DNA from: Azospirillum oleiclasticum
Lineage (GTDB): Bacteria; Pseudomonadota; Alphaproteobacteria; Azospirillales; Azospirillaceae
Length of the DNA stretch: 64,000 nucleotides
Direction of reading: 5' to 3'
NCBI RefSeq assembly: GCF_013423485.1
Contig: NZ_JABFFR010000042.1
Coordinates: 1 to 64,000 of the forward strand
The notes beneath the pieces were generated by a model. It worked only from the letters and a program-made list of their open reading frames with translations. It was not told the DNA's origin and did not search any database. How positions within the stretch are numbered: the first letter of the stretch is position 1; every line of letters starts with the position of its first letter. Positions 1-11,407 of this stretch are shown here, in pieces. The position numbers and the translations under genes were made by a program.

Positions 1-255
1 GGCGGGCGGCGGCGGGGCCGGCGGCGGAACCGCTGCCGCTGCCGGAGCCGCCTCGCGCGCCGCCGGCTTCGGAGCAGGGGCCGCGGCGGGGGCCACCGGC
101 ACGCTGGCCGCGACCGGCGCCGGCTCCGCCGGTTCCCGCGACAGCGTCGACGCCACCCAGCCGATGCCGAAGGCCGCCATCACGGCGGCCAACGCCAGCA
201 GGAAGGGGTTGGCGAGCAGGCGGCGCGGCGGCGGCGCCTTGGCGCGGCGCGCCAT
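1..255 (-). CDS. Partial membrane-anchored protein with Pro/Ala-rich linker
   Basis: The gene runs off the left edge, so only about 85 N-terminal codons are visible. The start ATG shares its A with the stop of the copper regulator upstream (TGATG), so the two are translationally coupled. The visible protein has a basic start ([18 protein letters not shown]), one hydrophobic segment at about residues 18-37, then a long Ala/Pro-rich stretch with few other residues. This looks like an inner-membrane anchor and periplasmic linker; the functional domain lies outside the window. Its place behind a CueR-type regulator suggests a role in copper handling, but nothing in the visible part proves it. Confidence 0.6.
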   Translation of the reverse strand, partial: MARRAKAPPPRRLLANPFLLALAAVMAAFGIGWVASTLSREPAEPAPVAASVPVAPAAAPAPKPAAREAAPAAAAVPPPAPPPPA

Positions 256-680
256 CAGGCGGTTCCCCCGCCGCAGCAGTCACCGCCGGTCGACGGATCG
301 GCCAGCCCTTCGAGGATCGGGCAGTCGGGCCGGTCGTCGCCGTGGCAGCGCTCGACCAGCGTCGCCAGCGTCCGGCGGATGCTCTGCAACTCCGCGACTT
401 TGGCGTCGATGGCGTGGATGTGGCCTTCCGCCAGGGCGCGCACGTCGGCGCTCGCGCGGTGCCGGTCGTTCCACAGCGCCAGCAGGCTGGCGACATCCTT
501 CACCGGAAAGCCCAGCGAGCGTGCCCGGTGCACGAAGCGCAGCGTCTCCACGTCGCGCCGATCGTACACGCGGTAGCCGGCCGCCGTCCGCCCGGCCGAC
601 GGGATCAGCCCCACGCTCTCGTAATAGCGGATGGTCTTGGCGGCCACGCCCGAGCGCTTGGCCGCTTCCCCGATGTTCAT
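255..680 (-). CDS. cueR: CueR-type MerR family copper-responsive regulator
   Basis: 141 residues, the normal size for CueR. The N-terminal winged helix ([20 protein letters not shown]) is typical of MerR proteins and is followed by the dimerisation helix and a metal-binding loop. Cys112 and Cys120 form the C-x7-C loop (CHGDDRPDC), and Ser77 is present; both match the Cu(I)/Ag(I)-sensing arrangement of CueR. An additional CC pair occurs near the C terminus (GDCCGGG). An ATG 30 bases upstream is in frame, but the start at 680 begins exactly at the conserved MNIGEAA. The gene overlaps the next minus-strand gene by one base, so the two form an operon. A CueR-like operator lies about 100 bases upstream. 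The family activates copper efflux genes; no CopA gene is visible here. Confidence 0.9.
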   Translation of the reverse strand: MNIGEAAKRSGVAAKTIRYYESVGLIPSAGRTAAGYRVYDRRDVETLRFVHRARSLGFPVKDVASLLALWNDRHRASADVRALAEGHIHAIDAKVAELQSIRRTLATLVERCHGDDRPDCPILEGLADPSTGGDCCGGGTA

Positions 681-777
681 CGCCCGCATCCCGCCCCAAT
701 GGCCCACCACACTGCCCCGCGCCGGAGCCTCGCACCGGCGCCCCCGGCTTGCAACGCATCATGCGCCACGACGTTGC

Positions 778-798
778 ACCTTCCCACCACGGGAAGGT
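778..798 (-). promoter_or_regulatory. CueR operator (copper box)
   Basis: A perfect inverted repeat, ACCTTCCC-N5-GGGAAGGT, matching the operator read by CueR-type MerR proteins. On the minus strand it overlaps a TTGACC -35 element (796-801). A candidate -10, CAACGT at 771-776, lies 19 bases further on; this long spacing is typical of MerR-controlled promoters. The orientation points at cueR and the partial gene behind it, implying a copper-inducible, self-regulated operon. Confidence 0.8.
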
Positions 799-894
799 CA
801 AGCCCTTCGCTTGTCTCCGAAGCGCTGGCAATCCGCGGATCGGGCGGCTAGGGTACGGCTTTCGGAACGGGGCCGGAACGCGCCGGGTGACGCC

Positions 895-1485
895 ATGATT
901 CTGCTCATCGACAACTACGACAGCTTCACCTACAACCTCGTCCATTATCTGGGCGAGCTGGGCGCCGAGGTGTGGGTGCGCCGCAACGACGCTCTGACGG
1001 CGGAAGAGGCGCTGGCGCTGCGCCCCGACGGCATCGTGCTGTCCCCCGGCCCCTGCGATCCCGACAAGGCCGGCGTCTGCCTGCCCCTGATCGCCGCCGC
1101 CGCCAAGGCCTCCGTGCCGCTGCTCGGCGTCTGCCTCGGCCATCAGGCGATCGGCCAGTCCTTCGGCGGCCGCGTCATCCGCGCGCCGGAACCGATGCAC
1201 GGCAAGGTGGACGCCATGCACCACGCCGGCCGCGGCCTGTTCCAGGGCGTGCCCAGCCCCCTCACCGCGACCCGCTACCACAGCCTGATCGTCGAACGCT
1301 CCACCCTGCCCGATTGCCTGGAGGTGACGGCGGAGACGGCGGACGGGCTGATCATGGCGATGCAGCACCGGACCCTGCCGATTCACGGCGTGCAGTTCCA
1401 CCCCGAAAGCATCGCCAGCGAGCACGGTCACGACCTGCTGCGCAATTTCCTCGCCACCACCCGCCCGCTGGAGCACGCGGCATGA
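895..1485 (+). CDS. trpG: Anthranilate synthase component II (glutamine amidotransferase)
   Basis: 196 residues. It releases ammonia from glutamine for anthranilate synthesis by TrpE, the first step of tryptophan biosynthesis. The class I amidotransferase signature is complete: nucleophile Cys in [10 protein letters not shown] and the His-Glu pair in GVQFHPESI. The N terminus [16 protein letters not shown] is typical of TrpG/PabA. It is followed by trpD and trpC with 4-base ATGA overlaps, favouring TrpG, although these subunits often also serve PabB in folate synthesis. No trpE is present in the window. No leader peptide or attenuator is evident in the short upstream region. Confidence 0.93.
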   Translation: MILLIDNYDSFTYNLVHYLGELGAEVWVRRNDALTAEEALALRPDGIVLSPGPCDPDKAGVCLPLIAAAAKASVPLLGVCLGHQAIGQSFGGRVIRAPEPMHGKVDAMHHAGRGLFQGVPSPLTATRYHSLIVERSTLPDCLEVTAETADGLIMAMQHRTLPIHGVQFHPESIASEHGHDLLRNFLATTRPLEHAA

Positions 1486-2531
1486 GCGCCACGGCTTCGG
1501 GCGACATCGGCGACATGAAGGCGATCATCGGCCGCGTCGCGGCCGGTGCCACGCTGACGGAGGCGCAGGCCTCCGCCGCCTTCGACATCATCATGTCCGG
1601 CAACGCCACCCCGTCGCAGATGGGCGGCTTCCTGATGGCGCTGCGCGTGCGCGGAGAGACGGTGGAGGAGATCGCCGGTGCCGCGCGCGTGATGCGCGCC
1701 AAGGCCGTGCCCATCGACTCGCCCCCCGGCACCATCGACACCTGCGGCACCGGCGGTGACGGGGCCGGCACCTTCAACATCTCCACCGCCGCGGCACTGG
1801 TGGCCGCCGCCTGCGGCGTGCCGGTCGCCAAGCACGGCAACCGCGCCATGTCGTCCAAGTCGGGTGCGGCGGACGTGCTGGCCGCACTCGGCGTCAACCT
1901 CGACTGCGACATGGCGCTGGTGCGCAAGGCGCTGTGGGAGGCCAGGATCGGCTTCCTGATGGCGCCGCGGCACCACCTCGCCATGCGCAACGTCGGCCCG
2001 ACGCGGGTGGAGCTGGGCACCCGCACCATCTTCAACCTGCTGGGGCCGCTGTCCAACCCGGCCGGCGCGAAGCGCCAGCTCCTCGGCGTCTTCGACGCCA
2101 AATGGGTGGAGCCGCTGGCCCATGTGCTGAAGCGGCTGGGGTCGGAATCGGCCTGGGTCGTGCACGGCTCCGACGGGCTGGACGAGATCACCACCACCGG
2201 CCCCTCCACCGTCGCCCAGCTCCGCGACGGCGAGGTCACGGTGTTCGAGGTGACGCCGGAGGAGGCGGGGATCTTCCGCGCCCATCCCGAGCATCTGAAG
2301 GGCGGCGACGCCCACACCAACGCCGAGGCGATCCGCGCCCTGTTCGACGGCGCCCACGGGGCTTACCGCGACATCGTGGTGCTGAACGCCGCCGCCGCAC
2401 TGGTCGTCGCCGGCACCGCCCGCGACTTGAAGGACGGCGCCGAGGCCGCCCGCCACGCGCTCGACGGCGGCGGCGCCCGCACCGTGCTGCGGGCGCTGGT
2501 GGACATCAGCAACGAGGGCACGCCGGCATGA
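1482..2531 (+). CDS. trpD: Anthranilate phosphoribosyltransferase
   Basis: 349 residues, normal for the family. It transfers phosphoribose from PRPP to anthranilate, the second step of the tryptophan pathway. The PRPP-binding glycine-rich loop is visible as [17 protein letters not shown], followed by the [18 protein letters not shown] segment. The start ATG overlaps the trpG stop (ATGA), giving translational coupling within the trp operon. Length and motifs show no irregularity. Confidence 0.96.
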   Translation: MSATASGDIGDMKAIIGRVAAGATLTEAQASAAFDIIMSGNATPSQMGGFLMALRVRGETVEEIAGAARVMRAKAVPIDSPPGTIDTCGTGGDGAGTFNISTAAALVAAACGVPVAKHGNRAMSSKSGAADVLAALGVNLDCDMALVRKALWEARIGFLMAPRHHLAMRNVGPTRVELGTRTIFNLLGPLSNPAGAKRQLLGVFDAKWVEPLAHVLKRLGSESAWVVHGSDGLDEITTTGPSTVAQLRDGEVTVFEVTPEEAGIFRAHPEHLKGGDAHTNAEAIRALFDGAHGAYRDIVVLNAAAALVVAGTARDLKDGAEAARHALDGGGARTVLRALVDISNEGTPA

Positions 2532-3325
2532 GCGACGTCCTCACCCGCATCTGCGACGACACCCGCGCCGAGGTCGCCCGCCGGAAGGCGGTGCGGCCCT
2601 TCGCGGCGGTGGATGCCGACGCCCGGGCCGCCGGCCCGACCCGTGGCTTCGCCGCCGCACTCGCCGCCACCCACGCCGCCGGGCGCCACGCGCTGATTGC
2701 GGAGATCAAGAAAGCAAGCCCGTCCAAGGGCCTGATCCGGGCCGATTTCGACCCGCCGGAGCTGGCCCGCGCCTATCTGGCGGGCGGGGCGACCTGCCTG
2801 TCCGTGCTGACCGACCAGCCCTATTTCCAGGGCCGCGACGAGTATCTGCTGGCCGCCCGCGCCGCGGTGCCGCTTCCCGTGCTGCGCAAGGATTTCATGG
2901 TAGACCCTTGGCAGATCGCGGAATCCCGCGCGCTGGGGGCGGACTGCATCCTGATCATCATGGCCGCCGTCGATGACGCGCTGGCCGCCGAACTCGCCGC
3001 CGCCGCCCGCGACTACGGCATGGACGCGCTGGTCGAGGTGCACGACGCCGCGGAACTCGACCGGGGCCTGCGCGTCGACGCCCCGCTTATCGGCGTCAAC
3101 AACCGCAATCTCAAGACCTTGGCCGTGGATCTTCGGACGACGGTGGAGCTGGCGCCGCGGGTCCCGTCCGACCGCCTCCTGGTCGCTGAAAGCGGCCTGA
3201 ACAGCCCCGCCGACCTCGCCCGTATGACCGCGGTCGGCGCCCGCGCCTTCCTCATCGGCGAATCCCTGATGCGGCAAGCCGACGTGACCGCGGCGACGCG
3301 GGCGATCCTGGGAGTGCCTGCATGA
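2528..3325 (+). CDS. trpC: Indole-3-glycerol phosphate synthase
   Basis: 265 residues, a stand-alone (not TrpF-fused) TIM-barrel enzyme converting CdRP to indole-3-glycerol phosphate. Diagnostic segments are [13 protein letters not shown] near residue 60, [22 protein letters not shown] and VAESGL, which carry the catalytic lysines and glutamates. It overlaps trpD by four bases (ATGA) and is overlapped in the same way by a GNAT gene. trpA, trpB and trpF must be elsewhere. Confidence 0.96.
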   Translation: MSDVLTRICDDTRAEVARRKAVRPFAAVDADARAAGPTRGFAAALAATHAAGRHALIAEIKKASPSKGLIRADFDPPELARAYLAGGATCLSVLTDQPYFQGRDEYLLAARAAVPLPVLRKDFMVDPWQIAESRALGADCILIIMAAVDDALAAELAAAARDYGMDALVEVHDAAELDRGLRVDAPLIGVNNRNLKTLAVDLRTTVELAPRVPSDRLLVAESGLNSPADLARMTAVGARAFLIGESLMRQADVTAATRAILGVPA

Positions 3326-3783
3326 CGGGTGCAACCATCACCCTCGCAGACCCGCATCTTCCCGAAGCCGTGGCGCTGATCGAGGAACTCGATCGGTATC
3401 TGGACGGGTTGTACCCGGCGGAAGCCAACTTCCTGGCCGACATCGATGCCTTGGCCGGCACCAACATGCGATTCCTGCTGGCGCGGAAGGACGGCGAAGC
3501 CGTCGGTTGCGTGGCCCTTCGCGTCGACCCGGACGGCTATGGGGAGATCAAGCGGATGTATGTGCGGCCGGATCAGCGCGGCAACGGGCTTGGCCGGCAC
3601 CTCCTGGCGCGGTTGGAGGCGGAGGCGCACGCAGCCGGGTTGCGCGCCATCAGGCTGGAGACGGGTCATCGGCAACCCGAGGCGGTGTCACTTTACCGGA
3701 GATACGGATTCACCGACCGCGGTCCGTTCGCCGACTACCCGGATATCCCGAGCAGCCTGTTTCTTGAAAAGGCGCTCCCATGA
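3322..3783 (+). CDS. GNAT family N-acetyltransferase
   Basis: 153 residues with the GNAT fold. The acetyl-CoA pyrophosphate loop is in [15 protein letters not shown] (R/Q-x-x-G-x-G/A type), and strand beta 5 and the C-terminal region ([19 protein letters not shown]) fit small-molecule or amino-acid acetyltransferases. The substrate cannot be read from sequence. The gene is inserted between trpC and moaC with four-base overlaps on both sides, so it is co-transcribed with both pathways, although no functional link is obvious. Confidence 0.85.
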   Translation: MTGATITLADPHLPEAVALIEELDRYLDGLYPAEANFLADIDALAGTNMRFLLARKDGEAVGCVALRVDPDGYGEIKRMYVRPDQRGNGLGRHLLARLEAEAHAAGLRAIRLETGHRQPEAVSLYRRYGFTDRGPFADYPDIPSSLFLEKALP

Positions 3784-4265
3784 CCACCGGCTTCACCCAC
3801 TTCGATTCCGAAGGCCGCGCCGTGATGGTGGACGTCTCCGCCAAGGAGGCGACGGAGCGGACGGCGACCGCGCGCGGGTCCGTGCTCATGCGGCCGGAAA
3901 CGGTGCGGCTGATCATCGACGGCGGAGTGAAGAAGGGCGACGTGCTGTCGGTGGCGCGGCTCGCCGGCATCATGGGGGCCAAGCGCACGCCGGACCTGAT
4001 CCCGCTCTGCCACCCGCTGGCCCTCACCTCGGTGAAGGTCGACCTGTCGGTGGACGAGGCGCGCAACGCCGTGGACATCACCGCCACCTGCAAGCTGAAG
4101 GGCCGCACCGGCGTGGAGATGGAGGCGCTGACCGCCGTCGGGGTCGCGGCCCTCACCGTCTACGACATGTGCAAGGCGGTCGACCGCGGGATGACCATCA
4201 CCGATATGCGGCTGGTCCACAAGGCCGGCGGCAAAAGCGGCGACTGGGGCGCCCCGGCGGAATGA
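3780..4265 (+). CDS. moaC: Cyclic pyranopterin monophosphate synthase
   Basis: 161 residues. With MoaA it converts GTP to cyclic pyranopterin monophosphate, the first step in molybdenum cofactor synthesis. The conserved segments [18 protein letters not shown] and [10 protein letters not shown], which build the active site at the subunit interface, are intact. The start overlaps the GNAT stop and the stop overlaps moeA, so molybdenum cofactor genes ride on the trp transcript. Confidence 0.95.
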   Translation: MTTGFTHFDSEGRAVMVDVSAKEATERTATARGSVLMRPETVRLIIDGGVKKGDVLSVARLAGIMGAKRTPDLIPLCHPLALTSVKVDLSVDEARNAVDITATCKLKGRTGVEMEALTAVGVAALTVYDMCKAVDRGMTITDMRLVHKAGGKSGDWGAPAE

Positions 4266-5488
4266 CCGTGGACGCCCTGCCGGTCGAGGAGGCGCTGGCG
4301 CGCATCCTGGACGGGCTGCGGCCCCTGCCGGCGGAGATCGTGCCCCTCACCGACGGGCTCGGCCGCGTCCTGGCCGAGCCGGTGGTCGCCCGCCTGACCC
4401 AGCCACCCTTCGCCAACGCCGCCATGGACGGCTGGGCGGTGCGATCCGCCGATCTTGCCAGCGCGTCTGAAGATCGCCCAGTAAGGCTGCGCCGCATCGG
4501 CGAGTCGGCCGCCGGCAACGCGTATGCCGGCACGGTCGGGCCGCAGGAGACCGTGCGCATCTTCACCGGCGCGCCGATGCCTGACGGCGCCGACGCGGTG
4601 GTGATGCAGGAGGACGCGCGCGACCTGGGCGACGCGGTCGAGCTGGTTCACCCGGTGCAGGCCGGGCGATTCGTGCGGCCGGCCGGGCTGGATTTCCAGG
4701 CGGGGACGGTCCTCCTCCCCGCCGGGCGGCGGCTGACGGCGCGCGATGTCGGGCTGGCGGCGGCGGCCGGCTGGCCCTGGCTCAGGGTGCGCCGCCGCCC
4801 GCGCGTCGCCATCCTGCCGACCGGCGACGAGGTGGCCCTGCCGGGGGAGCCGCTGGGGCCGCACCAGATCGTCAGCTCCAACGCCATCGCGCTGGCCGCC
4901 ATGGTCGCCACCCAGGGCGGCATCGCGGTCAATCTGGGGATCGCGGCGGACGAGGCCGGCCGGCTGTCGGATCTCGCCGCCGGAGCCGCGGGGGCCGATC
5001 TGCTGGTGACCAGCGGCGGGGCCGCGGCCGGCGCGCACGACCATGTGCGCGGGCTGCTCGACGGGCCGCCCGTTGTGTCGCGCGTGGCGATGCGTCCCGG
5101 CGGGGGTCTGGTTTTTGGATGGACAGGAGGCGTGCCGCTGCTGGGGCTGCCCGGAAACCCGGTCTCCACCGGAATCGCCGCCGTGCTGTTCCTGATCCCG
5201 ATCCTGCGCGCCTTGCAGGGGCTGCCGCCGGGACCCGTCGTCGGCACCGCGACCCTCGGCGCCCCGCTGCGCGCCAACCCCGGCCGGCGCGACCACATCC
5301 GCGCCCGGCTGGAGGTCGCCCTGTCCGGTTCCGCCGTCGCCACCCCGCTCGACCGCCAGGACAACGCCCAGATGTCCGGCTTCGCCGCCGCCGATGCGCT
5401 GATCGTCCGCCCCGCAGGCGCGCCCGCGGGCAAGGCCGGCGCGGTGGTGGAAATCATCGCCTTGTCCGGCGGCTGTCTGGACCTCTGA
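4262..5488 (+). CDS. moeA: Molybdopterin molybdenumtransferase
   Basis: 408 residues. It inserts molybdate into adenylylated molybdopterin. The MoeA N-terminal region ([14 protein letters not shown]) and the MoCF-binding domain (ILPTGDEV near residue 180, later [17 protein letters not shown]) are clear. It is the last gene of the six-gene overlapping run that starts with trpG. No convincing hairpin terminator follows; the next feature is the lexA promoter. Confidence 0.94.
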   Translation: MTVDALPVEEALARILDGLRPLPAEIVPLTDGLGRVLAEPVVARLTQPPFANAAMDGWAVRSADLASASEDRPVRLRRIGESAAGNAYAGTVGPQETVRIFTGAPMPDGADAVVMQEDARDLGDAVELVHPVQAGRFVRPAGLDFQAGTVLLPAGRRLTARDVGLAAAAGWPWLRVRRRPRVAILPTGDEVALPGEPLGPHQIVSSNAIALAAMVATQGGIAVNLGIAADEAGRLSDLAAGAAGADLLVTSGGAAAGAHDHVRGLLDGPPVVSRVAMRPGGGLVFGWTGGVPLLGLPGNPVSTGIAAVLFLIPILRALQGLPPGPVVGTATLGAPLRANPGRRDHIRARLEVALSGSAVATPLDRQDNAQMSGFAAADALIVRPAGAPAGKAGAVVEIIALSGGCLDL

Positions 5489-5526
5489 CGTGTACTCCTT
5501 TATGGTTACGGACTGGTAATATCCTC

Positions 5527-5555
5527 TTGACGCCGCGGGTGAACCAAACTAGAAC
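5527..5555 (+). promoter_or_regulatory. lexA promoter with alphaproteobacterial SOS box
   Basis: A TTGACG -35 (5527-5532), a 17-base spacer and a TAGAAC -10 (5550-5555). GAAC-N7-GAAC at 5541-5555 is the exact direct-repeat SOS box known for Alphaproteobacteria (GTTC-N7-GTTC on the other strand) and overlaps the -10. LexA bound here would block RNA polymerase, giving the expected autoregulation. Confidence 0.85.
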
Positions 5556-5613
5556 AGGTGCATAGGTTTATCCTTTGTTCCCGCTTTGGTGCGGTTATGG
5601 GCCGGAGGCGATG

Positions 5614-6318
5614 ATGCTGACGCGCAAGCAACACGAGCTGTTGCTTTTCATCAATGAGCGCCTGGGCCAGGGCGGCGTCTCGCCGTCCTTCGACGAGATG
5701 AAGGACGCGCTGGGCCTGCGCTCCAAGTCCGGCATCCACCGTCTGATCACCGGGCTGGAGGAGCGCGGCTTCATCCGCCGCCTGCCCCACCGCGCCCGCG
5801 CGCTGGAGGTGGTGCGCCTGCCCGAGGGGCTGGAAGGCACCCGCCCCCGCCCGCCGCGCACCAAGTTCCAGCCCAACGTCATCAAGGGCGACTTCTCCGG
5901 CGCTCTGCCAGGCCGCGAGGTGGCGAACACGGCGGAGACGATCCAGCTCCCGCTGTACGGACGCATCGCCGCCGGCACGCCGATCGAGGCGTTGCGCGAC
6001 CACTCCAACATGATCGACGTGCCGGCCAGCATGCTGTCGCCGGGCGACCACTACGCGCTCCAGGTGGCCGGTGATTCGATGGTCGAGGCCGGCATCCTCG
6101 ACGGCGACACGGTGGTCATCCAGCGCTGCGAGACCGCCGACAACGGCAGCATCGTCGTGGCGCTGGTGGAGGACCACGAGGTGACCCTGAAGCGCCTGCG
6201 CCGCAAGGGCCACACCATCGCGCTGGAGCCGGCGAACGCCGCCTACGAGACCCGCATCTTCGGTGCCGACCGCGTGAAGGTGCAGGGCCGCCTCGTCGGG
6301 CTGATGCGGAAATACTGA
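5614..6318 (+). CDS. lexA: LexA repressor, SOS regulator with self-cleavage domain
   Basis: 234 residues. The N-terminal winged-helix domain ([17 protein letters not shown]) is followed by a peptidase S24 domain. The RecA-stimulated cleavage site is Ala120-Gly121 ([11 protein letters not shown]), the nucleophile is Ser155 (AGDSMVEAG) and the general base is Lys193 (VTLKRL). Two adjacent ATGs exist (5611 and 5614); the second is better spaced from the GGAGG at 5604-5608 and gives the usual MLTRKQ start. The promoter carries a LexA box. The stop lies only four bases from that of the convergent comEC gene. Confidence 0.96.
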   Translation: MLTRKQHELLLFINERLGQGGVSPSFDEMKDALGLRSKSGIHRLITGLEERGFIRRLPHRARALEVVRLPEGLEGTRPRPPRTKFQPNVIKGDFSGALPGREVANTAETIQLPLYGRIAAGTPIEALRDHSNMIDVPASMLSPGDHYALQVAGDSMVEAGILDGDTVVIQRCETADNGSIVVALVEDHEVTLKRLRRKGHTIALEPANAAYETRIFGADRVKVQGRLVGLMRKY

Positions 6319-6322
6319 TCGG

Positions 6323-8476
6323 TCAGAACCCCGTCCAGGGCCGGTCGCCGCGCGTCGAGCGGACGGTGACCACCCGCAGCCCGTCCGCGGTCAGGTGCAG
6401 CGCGTGCGCCCCCTCCCGTCGCAAGGCGCGGGAGTCCACCACCACGGGGGCGCGGCAGCGCCGCACGGCGGTGGCGGCGATCACCGCCACCGCACCGGTG
6501 CAATCCTCTTCCATCGCCTGGGAGTCGCGCAGGATCGCCACGGTCCGGCCGTCCTTGCGGTAGAGGCAGCCGAGCGTGTCACAGGACAGCCGCCCGTCCG
6601 CCGACCGCCCCACCCGCGGCCAGGGCGGACCCGCCTCGCGCACCCCGTCCCGGCGCAGCCAGGTCTGCGCTGCGTGGCGCTCGGCGCGGGCCGACGACAG
6701 GGCGAGCGAGCCGTCGGCGGCGCGCACCGCCATCAGGTCACCGTCGTCGCTGACCAGCAGATCCGGCCGCTCCACCCACAGGGCGGACATCAGCCCGGCG
6801 GCGATCAGCGGCAGCCCGGCCAGCCGCCAGCGCTCCCGCCACAGGCACAGCCACAGGCCGCCGACGGTCACCAGCACCAGCCCCGCCACCGGCATCGCCG
6901 GCACCAGCGCGGTGGCGCCCGGCCAGCCGGCCGTGGTGCGCGCCACCCACAGGATGGCGGTGACGCCCCACCCCATGGCGACCAGCGCCGGCTCCTCCCA
7001 GCCCAGCGGCATCAGGGCGTAGGCGATCAGGCTCCACGGCATCACCCAGAAGGAGGTGACCGGCACCGCGGCCATGTTCGCCACCACGCCGTAGAAGGCG
7101 ACGGTCTGGAAATGGAAGAGCGAGAAGGGCGTGGTCGCCAGGGTGGCGACCACGCTGGTCAGCGCCACCCCGCCCAGATACAGCGCCGCCCGCCCCGGCA
7201 GGTTCAGTCCGGCGCGCCAGCCGGCGATGCGCGGGCTCATCACCTCATAGGCGGCGATCAGCGCCACCACCGCCCCGAACGACATCTGGAAGCTGGGGCC
7301 GAGCATGGCGTCGGGGGCCACCAGGATCACCACGGCGGCGGCGAAGGCGACCAGCCGCATGCTGAAGGGGTCGCGGTCGACCAGCACCGCGATCAGCGCC
7401 AGCCCCGTCATCAGCACCGACCGCAGGGTCGGCACCGGCGCCCCCACCACCAGCGTGTAACCGACCGCGGCGAGAAGCCCGCAGACCGCGGCGATCTTCT
7501 TGATCGGCCAGCGCAGGGCCACCGGCTCGACCAGCGCCAGCAGCGCCCGCACCACCATGAACACGATCCCGGCGACCAGCCCGATGTGCAGCCCGGAGAT
7601 CGACAGCAGATGCGCCAGCCCGCTGTCCCGCATCGCCTGCATGGCCGGTTCCGGAATCCCCGTCTGCTCGCCGTTGAGCAGCGCCGTGGTGATGCCGGCC
7701 TCGGCCGGGTCCGCCACCGCCTGCGCCACCCGCTCCGCGATGTGCCCCCGCAGCTGTTCCATGGTCGCGGAGACGGCCGTCCAGCCGGTCTTCGCCGGCG
7801 GCGCCACCGTGTCGGGCGGGCCCAGCGCGTAGCCGACCCCGCCGATCCCCTCGAAGAAGGCGTGGCGCTGGAAGTCGTAGGCGCCGGGGGCCGGCGGGCG
7901 CGGCGGCGGGTGCAGGATGGCGCGCAGGCGCACGGTCTCTCCCGGCACCGGCCGGCCATGCCGCGCCGCCAGCCGCACCCTTACCCGCTCCGGCGTCGCC
8001 GCCGCGGCCAGCCGTTCGATCACCGGTGCCGCCAGCACCAGCCGGACGCCGTCCTCCATCCTCTCGACCGCCGCCACCCGGCCGGTCACCATCACCGGCC
8101 CGACCTCGCGCGCCAGCATGGGGGCAGCGACCGACGCTGTGCGCGCCTGCCCCGCGGCGAAGCCCGCCGCCAGGAAGGTCGCGCCCAGCAGCAGCCAGAA
8201 CGGCCCGGGCCTGTTCCGGACGACAACGGCGAGCAGCCCCAGCACCGCCGCCGCCGCGGCCCCGCTCCAGCCCGGCGGCTCCACCGGCAGCGCGAAATAT
8301 GCGGCGTTCCCCGCCCCCATGACGACCGGCAGCCACAGCCCCCATCGCCCGCGCTCCGCCGCCAGCCGGTCCGCCAGCCAGCCAGCCAGCCGGGCAAGCG
8401 CCGCGCGCGGCCAGCCCGGCGGCGCGGGCGGGGCCGCCACCGTCGATTCGCCGTCGTCGAACAGGCTCTCCGTCAC
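6323..8476 (-). CDS. comEC: ComEC/Rec2 family DNA-uptake membrane protein
   Basis: 717 residues. The family forms the inner-membrane channel for transforming DNA. The N-terminal region with transmembrane helices and an OB-like segment (about residues 30-230) is followed by the Competence domain with the conserved HLLSISGLHIGLVAG and GAPVPTLRSVLM segments and about ten helices. The C-terminal metallo-beta-lactamase nuclease domain of full-length ComEC is not apparent; the last 130 residues are short and soluble, as in many alphaproteobacterial members. The start is GTG; no in-frame ATG exists just upstream. It is divergent from gltX and convergent with lexA. Confidence 0.88.
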   Translation of the reverse strand: MTESLFDDGESTVAAPPAPPGWPRAALARLAGWLADRLAAERGRWGLWLPVVMGAGNAAYFALPVEPPGWSGAAAAAVLGLLAVVVRNRPGPFWLLLGATFLAAGFAAGQARTASVAAPMLAREVGPVMVTGRVAAVERMEDGVRLVLAAPVIERLAAAATPERVRVRLAARHGRPVPGETVRLRAILHPPPRPPAPGAYDFQRHAFFEGIGGVGYALGPPDTVAPPAKTGWTAVSATMEQLRGHIAERVAQAVADPAEAGITTALLNGEQTGIPEPAMQAMRDSGLAHLLSISGLHIGLVAGIVFMVVRALLALVEPVALRWPIKKIAAVCGLLAAVGYTLVVGAPVPTLRSVLMTGLALIAVLVDRDPFSMRLVAFAAAVVILVAPDAMLGPSFQMSFGAVVALIAAYEVMSPRIAGWRAGLNLPGRAALYLGGVALTSVVATLATTPFSLFHFQTVAFYGVVANMAAVPVTSFWVMPWSLIAYALMPLGWEEPALVAMGWGVTAILWVARTTAGWPGATALVPAMPVAGLVLVTVGGLWLCLWRERWRLAGLPLIAAGLMSALWVERPDLLVSDDGDLMAVRAADGSLALSSARAERHAAQTWLRRDGVREAGPPWPRVGRSADGRLSCDTLGCLYRKDGRTVAILRDSQAMEEDCTGAVAVIAATAVRRCRAPVVVDSRALRREGAHALHLTADGLRVVTVRSTRGDRPWTGF

Positions 8477-8577
8477 CGCATGGCCGCCCCGGCGATCCGG
8501 GCATTCGCACCCGATGCCCGGTTCGTGTTACATGAATGGTCCATCCTAGCAGCGCGCTCTTGGGAATTGTGCCACCG

Positions 8578-9978
8578 ATGACCGTCGTCACCCGTTTCGC
8601 CCCCTCGCCCACCGGCTTCCTCCACATCGGCGGTGCGCGCACGGCCTTGTTCAACTGGCTGTACGCCCGCCGGCACGGTGGCACCTTCCTGCTGCGCATC
8701 GAGGACACCGACCGCCAGCGCTCCACCGACGCGGCGGTGGACGCGATCCTGGACGGCCTCTCCTGGCTGGGGCTTGAGTGGGACGGCGACGCGGTGTCGC
8801 AGTTTGCCCGCAAGGACCGCCACGCCGAGGTCGCCAACGAGATGCTGCGGCAGGGCCGCGCCTACCACTGCTACGCCTCGCCGGCGGAGCTGGAGGAGAT
8901 GCGCGCGGCGCAGAAGGCCGCCGGCCAGCCGGTGCGCTACGACGGCCGCTGGCGCGACCGCGACCCGTCGGAGGCGCCGGCCGGCGTCGCCCCGGTGATC
9001 CGTCTGAAGGTCCCGCAGGAGGGGGAGACGCTCCTGCGCGATCACGTGCAGGGCGAGGTGCGCGTGCAGAACGCCCAGCTCGACGACCTGATCCTGCTGC
9101 GCGCCGACGGCACCCCCACCTATCTGCTGGCCGTGGTGGTGGACGACCACGACATGGGGGTGACGCACGTCATCCGCGGCGACGACCACCTGACCAACAC
9201 CTTCCGCCAGATCCAGATCTACAACGCCATGGGCTGGTCGCTGCCGGAGTTCGCGCACATCCCGCTGATCCACGGGCCGGACGGGGCGAAGCTGTCGAAG
9301 CGGCACGGGGCGCTGGGCGTCGATGCCTACCGTGACATGGGCTACCTGCCGGAAGCGGTGCGCAACTACCTGCTGCGGCTGGGTTGGGCGCATGGCGACG
9401 ACGAGATCATCAGCACCGATCAGGCCACCGAGTGGTTCAACCTGGAGGGCATCGGCCGCTCGCCCTCGCGATTCGACTTCGCCAAGCTGGAGAACCTGAA
9501 CGGCCACTACATGCGCATGGCCGACGACGCCCGGCTGGTGGACCTGATCGTGCCGCGCCTCGAATCGGAGCTCGGCCGCAACCTGTCCGACGACGAGCGG
9601 GCCAGGCTGCTGCGGTCGATGAACGGGCTGAAGCAACGCGCCAAGACGGTGGTCGAGCTGGCCGCCAGCGCGCGTTTCCTGGTCGCCGCCCGCCCGCTGC
9701 CGCTGGACGCAAAGGCGGCGGCGCTGCTCGACGGCAACGGCCGCGCGCTGCTGGCCGACCTCGCCGCCCTGCTCGCGGAGACCGCGGACTTCACGGCATC
9801 CGCCATCGAGGGTGCGGTGCGACAATTCGCCGAAGGCCGGGGGGAGAAGCTGGGCAAGGCGGCACAGCCCCTGCGTGCGGCATTGACCGGCTCCACGGTC
9901 TCCCCCCCCATCTTCGAGGTGGCGGAAATCCTTGGCCGGACGGAGACTTTGGCGCGGATGCAGGATGCCCTGCGGTGA
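8578..9978 (+). CDS. gltX: Glutamate--tRNA ligase
   Basis: 466 residues, class I aminoacyl-tRNA synthetase charging tRNA-Glu. The HIGH-type motif is in [20 protein letters not shown] and the KMSKS equivalent is KLSKRHG. The start at 8578 ([13 protein letters not shown]) is preferred over an ATG 42 bases upstream because family members begin with this segment. Many alphaproteobacteria carry two gltX genes, one of which may charge tRNA-Gln for amidation; which copy this is cannot be decided here. Confidence 0.95.
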   Translation: MTVVTRFAPSPTGFLHIGGARTALFNWLYARRHGGTFLLRIEDTDRQRSTDAAVDAILDGLSWLGLEWDGDAVSQFARKDRHAEVANEMLRQGRAYHCYASPAELEEMRAAQKAAGQPVRYDGRWRDRDPSEAPAGVAPVIRLKVPQEGETLLRDHVQGEVRVQNAQLDDLILLRADGTPTYLLAVVVDDHDMGVTHVIRGDDHLTNTFRQIQIYNAMGWSLPEFAHIPLIHGPDGAKLSKRHGALGVDAYRDMGYLPEAVRNYLLRLGWAHGDDEIISTDQATEWFNLEGIGRSPSRFDFAKLENLNGHYMRMADDARLVDLIVPRLESELGRNLSDDERARLLRSMNGLKQRAKTVVELAASARFLVAARPLPLDAKAAALLDGNGRALLADLAALLAETADFTASAIEGAVRQFAEGRGEKLGKAAQPLRAALTGSTVSPPIFEVAEILGRTETLARMQDALR

Positions 9979-10001
9979 CCGTCGGGGATAATTTCCCTGC
10001 G

Positions 10002-10030
10002 TTGCCAACGCTTGGCCTTGGAACTATGCT
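10002..10030 (+). promoter_or_regulatory. Candidate sigma-70 promoter of gltA
   Basis: TTGCCA (10002-10007), a 17-base spacer and TATGCT (10025-10030), ending 57 bases before the gltA start. Spacing is ideal and both hexamers are near consensus. No operator is recognised. Confidence 0.6.
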
Positions 10031-10087
10031 GCGCCGATTCGTAACGGGCGCAAAGCCCCAACCCTATAACGACAAGGACGTGCCGAG

Positions 10088-11399
<1,312 letters not shown>

Positions 11400-11407
<8 letters not shown>

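Noticed and set aside
164-898. A long plus-strand frame across the cueR region
   Set aside because: It is antisense to a clear CueR gene and its protein is low-complexity Arg/Pro/Ser, the usual artefact of high-GC DNA.
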